From assembly GCA_937991535.1 (NCBI GenBank), contig CALKHN010000054.1:1-64000 (forward strand): a stretch of DNA of 64,000 nucleotides, given 5' to 3'. Both the position numbers and the translations under genes were made by a program. The notes under the pieces are model-generated. The model was given only the letters and a program-made list of their open reading frames with translations. It made no database searches and was not told the origin of the DNA. This DNA comes from an uncultured Sphingobacteriales bacterium. Its GTDB lineage: Bacteria; Bacteroidota; Bacteroidia; Chitinophagales; Chitinophagaceae. Of this stretch, positions 43,439 to 52,892 are shown in pieces (position 1 is the stretch's first letter; every line of letters begins with the position of its first letter).

Positions 43439-43455
43439 ATTTCAATATAGTTCAA
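43439..43455 (+). promoter_or_regulatory. 17-bp PUL 2 motif, copy 2
   Basis: ATTTCAATATAGTTCAA, 104 bp upstream of the PUL 2 susC start. A perfect palindrome AACAGCTGTT lies just before it at 43424-43433. Confidence 0.55.
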
Positions 43456-43558
43456 AAGTATGCCAAAAGAGTGAAGGATGTAGCAGGTATTAACCTGTAC
43501 TTTTATCTATACATAAATAGGAAACATTAACAAAACCAATTTCAAAACTAATTTAATT

Positions 43559-46500
43559 ATGAGACATCTAATCCAAAGGATCTCGCTATACGGTTTGCTT
43601 ATCGTAGTAGCTTTGTTGCTCTCATCGCACATATTTTCCCAGGCCGAATCCAAAACGGTGAGGGGAATAGTTCGTAATGAAACGGGGCAACCCATTTCAG
43701 GCGTTACCGTGATTGAGGAGGTAACGAATAATGGCACAAATACGGATAGAGAAGGAAACTTTTCCATTCGTGTTGAGGATTCAAACAGCACTCTCGTTTT
43801 TTCGTATGTGGGTTTTCGAACTCAACGTATAGTTGTCGGAAACCAAACGAATTTGCAGATAACAATGGAACTTGGTGCAAATGAACTAGCCCAGGTTGTG
43901 GTTGTGGGATATGGATCTCAGAAGAAGAAGGATTTAACAAGCGCTATAACAAGTATTAAAGCGGAAGACTTCAACCAAGGGCCAATTGGCAACTCTCCGC
44001 TTCAACTGATTCAGGGCAAAGTACCGGGCCTTGCCCTGTCGAGGGCAAATGGCGGCGATCCCAGTGGTGAAATTCAGATGCAGCTTCGCGGCGTGTCTAC
44101 TGTAAAAGGAAACCTCTCTCCGCTTATAGTAATAGATGGGATTCCTGGTGGCAACCTGAGTACTGTTGTTCCTGAAGATATAGAGTCGATAGATGTATTG
44201 CGCGATGGATCTGCCGCCGCTATTTATGGAACAAGAGGCACTAACGGTGTGGTGATTATTACTACAAAAAAAGGTAAGGTTGGCGCTCCGTCATTCCAGT
44301 ATAATGGTTATGGCTATTTCGAAAAATACCATAACAGGGTGCGTGTCTTAAACGGAGATGAATGGAGACAGTTAAAAACAGACTTTACTAATTCAGACAA
44401 CCCCATCCTGAAAAATAAAGCTGAGTCCATACAGGATTTCGGGGGAAATACAGACTGGTTCGAAGCAATTTCTCAACATAAACTCAGCCAGGTGCACAGC
44501 CTTTCCGTTTCGGGAGGTTCGCAGAAAACAAATTATTACGCTTCTTTAAACTACCGCGACATTGAGGGTATCCTGAAACGGTCATACAACCAGATTTCCA
44601 ACTACCGCCTGTCATTGAGCCATCTTGTCTTTAACGACAAACTTCGGCTTGAATTCAGCATGGCTAACACCATTGGAAAATCGCGGCCATCGAACTATGG
44701 ACTGTTAACGCAGGCTCTTCTGAGAAATCCAACGTTGCCGGTATATAACGAAGACGGGTCGTACTATCAAACTGCTGATTTGGCTGGATCCAACCTTGTG
44801 TCCCAAATATATCTATATGAAAACGATGTAAAAACGACTGAAAGCCTAATTAATACACGCGCAACTTTTGAGATAACAAATTCACTGAAATTTTCACTCA
44901 TGGGCGGTCTGCAGCGTTATAACCAGATTGCTGGCGTGTATTATTACCGGAATGCGCTGGCCCCCGTTATCGGTGGTACGCGCGATTTAAATGGTGAGGC
45001 AAACAGAAGTGCTCAGCTGAATCTCGACAAAACGCTTGAAGCAACCGTTTCTTATGACAAGCGGATTGGAGACGACCATCAGTTGAGTGCAGTTGGCGGC
45101 TACAGTTACCAGGATTTTACAGCCGAAGGATTTGGTGCGGGTAATCGAAATTTCATATCCGATGCTTTTACCTATAACAACCTCAATGCCGGAACAGCCC
45201 TGGGTGCTGGTTTGTATAGAGATAATGATATCTGGAGCAATAAGCGGGCGAGCAAGCTGATTGCGTTTTTCGCGAGAGCGATATATAGTTACAAAGACAG
45301 GTACATGCTTACAGCCGGTTTCCGGCGTGAAGGTTCTTCGAAGTTCGGAACGGATGATAAGTGGGGTCTTTTCCCGGCAGTCACCGCCGGATGGCGTATA
45401 AGCGGAGAGAAATTTATGAAAGGAGCTTCCGCTATTAGTGAGTTGAAACTGCGCGTGGGTTATGGTGTTACTGGCAACCAGGGCATTGGTGAATATGTGT
45501 CACTCGAGCGCCTGTCGCCTTCTGGTATGATGCTATACAACGGTGCATGGATCACCGGGTATGCACCGTCCAGTAATCCGAATCCAAACCTGCGGTGGGA
45601 AAAGAAAACTGAAAAGAACTTAGGCTTGGACCTTGGCCTTAAGAACAACAAAATTATTATCAACCTCGATCTGTATGAACGCATCACTTCCGATCTCCTC
45701 TATGAGTATGTTGTGCCTGTTCCTCCGAATCTTTACAATACACTCTGGACAAACGTTGGCGGCATTAAAAATACGGGTATGGAAATTGCGGTTACCGTAA
45801 ATGCCGCACACACTGAAAACTTCAACTGGGAAGTAAATTTCAACGCGTCATATAACAAAAACAGGCTTGTTTCACTATCGAACGATAGTTACCAAACAAA
45901 ATACCAGGACCTTGCGGAGTTGGGCGCACCGGGATTAGGTTCGGTTTATGCATATCGTATTGAAGAAGGACAACCAATCGGTAACATGTACGGATTTAAA
46001 TTCGCTGAATTTACGGAGGATGGCAAATGGCAATTCTGGAACGAAGATAACAGTAAAAAAATAACTGCAACCGAGGGCCAGTATGAAGACAAAAGGATTA
46101 TAGGTAATGGTCTCCCAAAATACTGGATTGGCTTCACCAACAATTTTGTGTATAAGAATTTCGATGTGTATGCTCTGGTGCGGGGAGCCTTCGGGTTCGA
46201 CATTCTCAACGTAAAACGCCTGTTCTACGAAAACAGGAAGCTCATTCCTAGTAACATACTTAAATCGGGTTTAACAAGCCCGGTTGTTGATGATCCCCAA
46301 ATGTCGGACTACTATGTTGAAAAAGGGGACTATGTAAAAATAGATGTCATTTCGATCGGCTATACTATCCCTGTTAAATCGAAATACCTTAACAGTGCAA
46401 GAATTTATGTGTCCGGAAAAAACCTCATCACTTTTACAGGATACAAGGGACATGACCCGGAGTTGAACATAAATGGACTTACGCCGGGATATGATAAGAA

Positions 46501-46579
46501 AGAAAACAGCGGTATCGATCTTCTGAGAGACTATCCCAGCACGAGATCATTTTCATTTGGTGTGAATCTAAAATTTTAA
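43559..46579 (+). CDS. SusC/RagA TonB-dependent outer-membrane transporter without STN domain
   Basis: 1006 aa. Signal peptide 1-28 (ISLYGLLIVVALLLSSHIFS). A carboxypeptidase-regulatory-like domain covers about 33-110 (VRGIVRNETGQPISGVTVIE), the TonB box region is near 114 (AQVVVVGYGSQKKKDL), and the plug and barrel end in the terminal Phe (GVNLKF). Absence of an STN domain means it is not wired to a FecR/sigma pair, in contrast to the SusC at 10123. Control by the AraC regulator at 59699 and the 17-bp motif upstream is inferred. Followed by its SusD after 18 bp. Confidence 0.95.
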   Translation: MRHLIQRISLYGLLIVVALLLSSHIFSQAESKTVRGIVRNETGQPISGVTVIEEVTNNGTNTDREGNFSIRVEDSNSTLVFSYVGFRTQRIVVGNQTNLQITMELGANELAQVVVVGYGSQKKKDLTSAITSIKAEDFNQGPIGNSPLQLIQGKVPGLALSRANGGDPSGEIQMQLRGVSTVKGNLSPLIVIDGIPGGNLSTVVPEDIESIDVLRDGSAAAIYGTRGTNGVVIITTKKGKVGAPSFQYNGYGYFEKYHNRVRVLNGDEWRQLKTDFTNSDNPILKNKAESIQDFGGNTDWFEAISQHKLSQVHSLSVSGGSQKTNYYASLNYRDIEGILKRSYNQISNYRLSLSHLVFNDKLRLEFSMANTIGKSRPSNYGLLTQALLRNPTLPVYNEDGSYYQTADLAGSNLVSQIYLYENDVKTTESLINTRATFEITNSLKFSLMGGLQRYNQIAGVYYYRNALAPVIGGTRDLNGEANRSAQLNLDKTLEATVSYDKRIGDDHQLSAVGGYSYQDFTAEGFGAGNRNFISDAFTYNNLNAGTALGAGLYRDNDIWSNKRASKLIAFFARAIYSYKDRYMLTAGFRREGSSKFGTDDKWGLFPAVTAGWRISGEKFMKGASAISELKLRVGYGVTGNQGIGEYVSLERLSPSGMMLYNGAWITGYAPSSNPNPNLRWEKKTEKNLGLDLGLKNNKIIINLDLYERITSDLLYEYVVPVPPNLYNTLWTNVGGIKNTGMEIAVTVNAAHTENFNWEVNFNASYNKNRLVSLSNDSYQTKYQDLAELGAPGLGSVYAYRIEEGQPIGNMYGFKFAEFTEDGKWQFWNEDNSKKITATEGQYEDKRIIGNGLPKYWIGFTNNFVYKNFDVYALVRGAFGFDILNVKRLFYENRKLIPSNILKSGLTSPVVDDPQMSDYYVEKGDYVKIDVISIGYTIPVKSKYLNSARIYVSGKNLITFTGYKGHDPELNINGLTPGYDKKENSGIDLLRDYPSTRSFSFGVNLKF

Positions 46580-46597
46580 ACACTTAAATCGTTTTAT

Positions 46598-48184
46598 ATG
46601 AACGAATATAAAAAAGTGCTTATTGGCAGTATCGTATTCCTGGCAATGCACACTTCATGTACAAAGTTGGATGAACAAGTGTATAGCGACTTGCTTCAGA
46701 ACGAGTTTTACCAAACGGAACAGGAAATAATCGCTGCTTTGGCCCCCGCGTATGGAGGTCTGAGGGATATCGAATCGCTCATGGAAGCCGCAACGCTGGC
46801 AACCGATGAAACAGTTATTCCGACGCGCGGTAAGGATTGGTACGATGGGGGCATATACCTGAGATTGCACGAGCACAACTGGCAGCCGCAGTTATCATAT
46901 TTCGGAAATATCTGGAACTACGGATTCGGCCGCGTTAACAAGGCCAATCAGTTGCTGTTCCAGCTTGCAAATGTCCAGGATAAGGTTAGTCCTGAGCTAT
47001 ACAGTCGTTTTGTAGCGGAGTTGAAGTTAATAAGAGCGTTCGGCTATTACGAGTTAATAGATCATTTTGGAAATGTGCCAATACTCGACAGGTTCGATGT
47101 GCCGAAAGGATTTTTACCGAAGAACAATAGCAACTTTGAAGAAGGAAGAAAAGAAGTCTTCAATTTTATTGAACAGGACATTCTTGATAACATAGCAGCC
47201 CTTTCTGATGAAACAAATCAGTCAACGTACGGTCGTTTTAACCAGTATGCCGCATATGCGCTTCTGGCAAAATTGTATCTCAACGCTGAAACGTGGACAG
47301 GCTCACCCAAATGGGATGAAACCATAGATGCTTGTGATGCAATTATTGGTTCTGGTAAATACACGCTTGAGTCGAACTATTTCAACAACTTTCTCGCAAA
47401 GAACGAGGGATCCAAGGAAAACATCTTCGTGATCCCTTATGATGGTTCGAAAACCGATTGGCAGTTTATCGTTTACTGGACGAGTCTTCACCCTTCAATG
47501 AAGGCGAAATACAACACTACCAACGGCCCATGGAACGGGCTTTGTGCTTTACCTTCCCATTATAAATCTTTCGACCCCGACGACAAAAGAAGAAACGGAT
47601 GGATCGCAGGTCCTCAATTTTCATCAACAGGCGCTCCGCTGAAGTGTGCATATGAAAGTGTTCCCCATGACTTGAATCTGACCGTCGATTTTGTGAATAT
47701 CTACAATCCGTCGGATCCCGCTACTTACAACCATATCAACGCACTTGAGTACCACGGCGCACGTTTTGTGAAGTATGAGATTTCGAGGTATCCTTCCTGG
47801 TGTATGGAGAATGACAGAGTTATTTTTCGTTTGGGGGATGTAATTCTAATGAAAGCAGAAGCACTAATGCGCAAAAATGGTGGTGCGGCTACACAAGAAG
47901 CGGTTGACCTTGTGAACAGCGTTCGCGAACGAGCATTCGATGATGCTGCAAGTCATGCATATACTACGACTTCACTTACACTCGACCAGCTATTGAAAGA
48001 GAGAGCATGGGAGCTCTATTTTGAAGGAGTGAGGAGAAATGATCTTGTGAGGTTTGGAAAGTTTGTGAGAGGTACCTGGGAGTTTGCAGACCGATCGGCT
48101 GAAGGCAATCACCAAAACGTATACCCTATCCCACAGTCGGCAATAAATTCAAACCCTGAACTCATTCAGAATCCGGGTTACTAA
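46598..48184 (+). CDS. SusD/RagB family nutrient-binding lipoprotein
   Basis: 528 aa. Lipobox MHTSC at residue ~21. SusD signatures: AELKLIRAFGYYELIDHFGN in the N-terminal half and LKERAWELYFEGVRRNDLVR with YPIPQSAINSNPELIQNPGY at the end. Partner of the upstream SusC in PUL 2. The next gene begins 6 bp after its stop, so they are co-transcribed. Confidence 0.95.
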   Translation: MNEYKKVLIGSIVFLAMHTSCTKLDEQVYSDLLQNEFYQTEQEIIAALAPAYGGLRDIESLMEAATLATDETVIPTRGKDWYDGGIYLRLHEHNWQPQLSYFGNIWNYGFGRVNKANQLLFQLANVQDKVSPELYSRFVAELKLIRAFGYYELIDHFGNVPILDRFDVPKGFLPKNNSNFEEGRKEVFNFIEQDILDNIAALSDETNQSTYGRFNQYAAYALLAKLYLNAETWTGSPKWDETIDACDAIIGSGKYTLESNYFNNFLAKNEGSKENIFVIPYDGSKTDWQFIVYWTSLHPSMKAKYNTTNGPWNGLCALPSHYKSFDPDDKRRNGWIAGPQFSSTGAPLKCAYESVPHDLNLTVDFVNIYNPSDPATYNHINALEYHGARFVKYEISRYPSWCMENDRVIFRLGDVILMKAEALMRKNGGAATQEAVDLVNSVRERAFDDAASHAYTTTSLTLDQLLKERAWELYFEGVRRNDLVRFGKFVRGTWEFADRSAEGNHQNVYPIPQSAINSNPELIQNPGY

Positions 48185-48190
48185 AACAAT

Positions 48191-50287
48191 ATGAAAATGA
48201 AAAATGCAATTATAACTTTCTTGTGTGGATTATTTTGTTGTACTTGTGTTTTCGCCCAAAGTGTGTTGTTCGCCCCGGGAAGTGTTTTTAGAGAATATTC
48301 TTATCTCAACCGCCTCACGCCGATGAAGGGTGATTTCGCCTACTATGAATCTTTCCAGGCCGTTTTGTATATTGATGATATAAAGGATGCAGAGAACGCG
48401 GAGGTCGCAATCAACTTTTGGGGTGGACACATCGGCACCAGCGACCAGGCGTTCAGCATTAATGGAAGCGTGAAATACAATTTTCCGCAGCCCAAAACAC
48501 CGGGCAACCCGTTTTGTTACTACAGATTTGTTCATGGGAATCCTGCCGTGAAAGTTCCTGCTTCGTTGCTAAAAAAAGGAAAGAATGTTTTCACCTTCTA
48601 TTGTGGCAAACAGGTTTGTTACGGATTTAACTGGCCGCACTATTGGCTGAATTCTTTCACCGTTCGCGTTTTTTATAATCCCCGAGCAAAAAAATATGCC
48701 AGGGGAATCATAAAGAAAGTTCGCGGCAATGCTGAAGCCCGGAACCTTGTAAGCTTTCAGACTGCCGTGGATGATTCAACACAAGTTGAATCGGTAGATT
48801 ACGTGGGATACTATGAAGAATTCGATCTTGATGGCGACGGTGAAAAGAGAGGTTGGCAATACAGGATAGAAGATGGAGAGTGGAGGGGGACAATAGGAAG
48901 AAAAAAACAGTCGCCATATCTTCAAAGCTGGGATAATTTCTGGGTGCCCGAGCAAAAAGGGCCCATTAAGATAGTGTCCAAAATAAATTCTAGCAACGGA
49001 CTCAGTTATCTTACAGAGCCTGTTACGTTCGATGAACTAAAGCAGCATAACTTTTCTGTGAAAATGTTTGAAACTAAAGAGCTCGGAGAAAATTTCTCAT
49101 CTAGAGTCGGAAGGAAAAAAGAATGTACTATCCCAATCGATACTGATCTCTCAGATGCTATTTCTGCATACGTAGTTTTTTCGTCGTGGAGCGGCGCGCC
49201 CGATGACGGACTGTTTCATTCAATGGGTATCAATGGAAGAATGCTGGCAGAAAGTCCTGGTAAAGTACACGACTGGGCCTACTGTATGATACCCGTTCCT
49301 CTGGAATATCTTAAGAAGGGAGATAATATTTTTTATATTTATTCGGAAACAGACGAGCACATGTTCGAGATCAACTATCCTGGCCCAGCGGTGCTCGTAA
49401 GGTTTAGAAATTCTGGTGATCCGGCCGAAAAAGGCAAGAAGGACAATGCCTTTAAAGTTCAACTCAATGTCGACAAAAACTTCGCAACTATAGAGAACAG
49501 TGCATTCAGGATGAAGTATGCGAACAGGGTTTTCAAAGATGGGGCGGTCAACAACCTGATTACTGAACTAACGATTAAGGGCGACCCCGAAAATCAGGCT
49601 GCCGAGGACGGACAACTGGACGGAGTTTGGATGGGATATGGGAAGGGAAGAGGTTCACTTACGGCATCTTCGAATATTAAATTTGAAAGCAATGATCGAA
49701 AAATATTGCATCTTGAGTGGGGCGATGGGCAGGTGATACAGGAAATAACAGCGTTTCCCGATAAGCCCTATATTAAAATCGACTATATTAAATATGGAAT
49801 CAATATCGTTGATATTGGTTATCCGGGCGGAGATTCAGGTGTTTACAAAATTTACAATAGCGAAAAATGGCAGGAACAGAGATCTGCTATTACAACACCC
49901 GCCCTTATCAATCATCCTAATGAACATCACCGGCTGACTACAGCGCTTTATCCTCGTTATCCGTTCCCATTAATAGATACACCAGACTGGGATAGCCTGG
50001 GGCCGTCGCCGCTTATCTATAAGGGATATCTGATCATGGGACTGTATAACCCCAAAAACGGAAGAGGCTATGGCCGCGTGATGCCTGCCAATGCGATAAA
50101 TTACCTTAAACTTTTATGGGGAAGAGGATTCGAAGGCTTCCCATTTTGGAGAAAAGCAGGAGTAAAGCATGCTACAAATCCGGTTCGTCCGGCCTTCACA
50201 GGATATTTCTTTGTTGTTACAAAAGGTGCTGAAGAAGTGGTGTCCCTCGGAAAATCTATAGTTGACGAAGCAGCAGGTATTAACTAA
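48191..50287 (+). CDS. Secreted protein of unknown family, 698 aa
   Basis: Signal peptide 1-22 (FLCGLFCCTCVFAQ). The mature protein appears all-beta. The N-terminal ~400 residues contain two related segments with similar phrases (LLKKGKNVFTFYCG, YLKKGDNIFYIYSE), suggesting repeated carbohydrate-binding-like modules. The C-terminal ~270 residues (ENSAFRMKYANRVFKDGAVN, then GQLDGVWMGYGKGRGSLTAS) may form a super-sandwich as in glycosidase or lyase N-terminal domains. No catalytic motif recognised. Its place directly after susD suggests a surface glycan-binding or processing role. Confidence 0.65.
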   Translation: MKMKNAIITFLCGLFCCTCVFAQSVLFAPGSVFREYSYLNRLTPMKGDFAYYESFQAVLYIDDIKDAENAEVAINFWGGHIGTSDQAFSINGSVKYNFPQPKTPGNPFCYYRFVHGNPAVKVPASLLKKGKNVFTFYCGKQVCYGFNWPHYWLNSFTVRVFYNPRAKKYARGIIKKVRGNAEARNLVSFQTAVDDSTQVESVDYVGYYEEFDLDGDGEKRGWQYRIEDGEWRGTIGRKKQSPYLQSWDNFWVPEQKGPIKIVSKINSSNGLSYLTEPVTFDELKQHNFSVKMFETKELGENFSSRVGRKKECTIPIDTDLSDAISAYVVFSSWSGAPDDGLFHSMGINGRMLAESPGKVHDWAYCMIPVPLEYLKKGDNIFYIYSETDEHMFEINYPGPAVLVRFRNSGDPAEKGKKDNAFKVQLNVDKNFATIENSAFRMKYANRVFKDGAVNNLITELTIKGDPENQAAEDGQLDGVWMGYGKGRGSLTASSNIKFESNDRKILHLEWGDGQVIQEITAFPDKPYIKIDYIKYGINIVDIGYPGGDSGVYKIYNSEKWQEQRSAITTPALINHPNEHHRLTTALYPRYPFPLIDTPDWDSLGPSPLIYKGYLIMGLYNPKNGRGYGRVMPANAINYLKLLWGRGFEGFPFWRKAGVKHATNPVRPAFTGYFFVVTKGAEEVVSLGKSIVDEAAGIN

Positions 50288-50315
50288 TCCGAAATTTTAA
50301 ATTTTTGCTCAGAAT

Positions 50316-50332
50316 ATTTCAATAGAGTTCAA
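50316..50332 (+). promoter_or_regulatory. 17-bp PUL 2 motif, copy 3
   Basis: ATTTCAATAGAGTTCAA, 82 bp upstream of the FG-GAP gene at 50414 in a 126-bp gap, implying a second promoter inside PUL 2. Confidence 0.55.
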
Positions 50333-50413
50333 ATCATTGCTAAAAGAATGTTTGCGTAGCGAGAGGGTAAGACATAATTTCGACAAGATCGAAATAAAAT
50401 CACCAGCACTTTT

Positions 50414-52885
50414 ATGAAAATAGTAGTCATTTTAATGAAGATAGCAGTCACTGCAGCGCTGACCATTATTTTGTGCAATGGGGTAACCGATCAGAACAAC
50501 CTTGCCATAGGGGCTGTTAATAAAACTCCCGTATCGGCACAGAAAAAGTTGGCGTTGAACAGATGGACCTATATCGAAGTAGATAGCATAAGAGATAAAT
50601 ACGTTATTCCGGGGGCTCAGGATTGGTGGGGCTATTTCGGACTTGATATGTTTGATGTGAATGGTGATGGGTACAATGACATCATTTCAGGTGAATGGTA
50701 TTACCGTAACCCGAGGGGAAGTATGACTGACCGATGGAAAAGAATTTCTTTCCCCCTTGATGTGGATGCGGTACTGGCACTGAATGTAGATGATGACGCA
50801 TTTGCAGATGTTATAGGCTTACGCTTTCCATACGTTTACTGGCTCGAGTCCAACGACGTGCAAGGTGATTCCTGGTCGTACGTTGAAGTAGGAACGATGA
50901 TGCAAACGGAGCATGCGAACAGCCAGGAGTATTCCCTGGCACAGATGGTGCCCGGAGGAAAGCCGGAGATATTGCTTTACGACGAAGTCAACCAATATTA
51001 TTTTGAAATTCCTGCAAACCCAGCAAATACGCCCTGGCGGCAAGTGGTCATATCATCAACTGGAGGCGGCTATGCTTCGGGAGACATAAATGGCGACGGT
51101 CTCATAGATCTCGTAGGAAGCTATGCATTGCCAGGAGAGGGACCAGTGATGGAAGGGACATGGGACGTTAAAAAGAACAACAGGATGGTTGTATGGTGGA
51201 TGAATCCTGGCAACGGAAGAGGCAATTGGCAGCGATTTGACATCGGAAAAGGAACAAGTCCGGACCGTTTTGTGGTCGCAGACTTAAATGGAGACGGGAG
51301 TCCGGACGTTGCGACAAGCGATGAACGTTATCCCGGAAATGTAAGAAACGCTTATTTGACGATATACCATCATCCAAAAAATCCTAAAAATGCATGGAAG
51401 AAAACAGTGATTGCAACATCGAAATCCATGAACAGCATGGACGCGGCAGACATGGATAACGATGGTGATATTGACCTGATTGTTGGCGAACATGAAATGC
51501 CTGGTCCCGATAAGAAGCCGTTGCCGCACGATGAGCGAGTGCTGATATATGAAAATGATGGAAAGGGAAATTTTGAGCCTATCGAAGTGGATCTCGGCAG
51601 AGAGAGCCATTTGGGCACGCGGGTAGCGGATATGGACGGAGATGGTGACCTCGACATCGTAAGCATTGCTTGGCGAGACTATAACCTGCTTCATCTGTGG
51701 CGAAATGATGCGATACCATCGAAACAGGCTTCGACGAAAGTTCCGCAGAAGTTCGAACTCGACATAACGGTGAATGCAAACGGTTTTGAAAGGATAGATA
51801 AGCCAGTGGAGGTTCCTCTGGATTTTACAGCGTTGATGTCGGGATCTGCCTTTAAGGACTCCATTAGCCTAAGTTCACTGGCGCTATATGAAGTAAATTC
51901 AACGGGCACTGTTATAGATAAAAACATACTGTTTCAGTTTGATACGGCCGCTGGCTACAACGGCGCGACCAGGGCCCTTGGCAATCTAATATTTATTATG
52001 AAAGGCACTTCCAGTTGTTATCAGACGAGACATTTCAAATTATATTTTGACACTGAGTTTCGTGAAACACAAACTTCCGCATATGTTATTAACCTCTCAC
52101 ATATGGATGCCTATGAAGGCCAACCCACTTATAAAATACAGACACCTACATCCGAATATTTTTATCATGAAACGAGCGGAGGATTTGCCAGTCTAAAAGA
52201 CAAAGACGGGAACGACTGGATAAGTTATCACCCCGACGAAAACGTAGCGGGATTTAAAGGCAGATACAGGGGTATACCCAACATTGCTCCTCCGGAATTT
52301 CATCCGGGAGAGCCTGTGGGCAAAAGACCAGCGGTCGTACTCAGCCGGGGTCCACTGAAAGTTTCCATCGTCTGCGAAACAGAAGATGGCCAATGGCAAT
52401 CGCGTTGGGATATTTATCCAAATTATGCAACGATGTCGCTTCTGAAAAAAAACAACGCTCCTTACTGGATTCTTTACGAAGGAACGCCGGGTGGTGAATT
52501 TAATGAAGATGATTTCTGGGTTCAATCCGATGGTCAAAGGAGGATCATGAAGCCCTATCGGATGGAAACGCAATGGTCGGGAAAGCTTCCTTCGCCAAAA
52601 TGGGTGTATTTCGGTGACCGGCAAATTTCACGCGTGATGTTCTATGTTCACCATGAGGATTATGATTATGAAGATGTATTCTGGCATTCGGGTGAAGGGG
52701 GCATGACCGTGTTTGGATTTGGCCGGGGACCCAACCAATCGAGGTGGCAGCAGCTAACGAAAGCGCCTGCTCATGTAACCATAGGTTTTTCAGAGACAGG
52801 TGACTTCAATACCGTCAGCCGCCTGATCAATTCATCATATAGGTCGCTCAAAATTTCAATTGGAAATGTTAAGACAGTCAAATAA
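50414..52885 (+). CDS. Secreted FG-GAP/VCBS repeat protein
   Basis: 823 aa. Signal peptide 1-22. About 30-445 is a beta-propeller of FG-GAP repeats with calcium-type loops: DVNGDGYNDIISG, DINGDGLIDLVG, DLNGDGSPDVATS, DMDNDGDIDLIVG, DMDGDGDLDIVSIAW. The C-terminal ~370 residues are an unrelated beta-rich domain, possibly sugar-binding or catalytic; no motif was recognised. Such proteins are often surface-exposed. Its 3' end nearly abuts the next gene (8 bp if that gene starts at 52893). A shorter paralogue lies at 55228-57428. Confidence 0.8.
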   Translation: MKIVVILMKIAVTAALTIILCNGVTDQNNLAIGAVNKTPVSAQKKLALNRWTYIEVDSIRDKYVIPGAQDWWGYFGLDMFDVNGDGYNDIISGEWYYRNPRGSMTDRWKRISFPLDVDAVLALNVDDDAFADVIGLRFPYVYWLESNDVQGDSWSYVEVGTMMQTEHANSQEYSLAQMVPGGKPEILLYDEVNQYYFEIPANPANTPWRQVVISSTGGGYASGDINGDGLIDLVGSYALPGEGPVMEGTWDVKKNNRMVVWWMNPGNGRGNWQRFDIGKGTSPDRFVVADLNGDGSPDVATSDERYPGNVRNAYLTIYHHPKNPKNAWKKTVIATSKSMNSMDAADMDNDGDIDLIVGEHEMPGPDKKPLPHDERVLIYENDGKGNFEPIEVDLGRESHLGTRVADMDGDGDLDIVSIAWRDYNLLHLWRNDAIPSKQASTKVPQKFELDITVNANGFERIDKPVEVPLDFTALMSGSAFKDSISLSSLALYEVNSTGTVIDKNILFQFDTAAGYNGATRALGNLIFIMKGTSSCYQTRHFKLYFDTEFRETQTSAYVINLSHMDAYEGQPTYKIQTPTSEYFYHETSGGFASLKDKDGNDWISYHPDENVAGFKGRYRGIPNIAPPEFHPGEPVGKRPAVVLSRGPLKVSIVCETEDGQWQSRWDIYPNYATMSLLKKNNAPYWILYEGTPGGEFNEDDFWVQSDGQRRIMKPYRMETQWSGKLPSPKWVYFGDRQISRVMFYVHHEDYDYEDVFWHSGEGGMTVFGFGRGPNQSRWQQLTKAPAHVTIGFSETGDFNTVSRLINSSYRSLKISIGNVKTVK

Positions 52886-52892
52886 AAAAATA

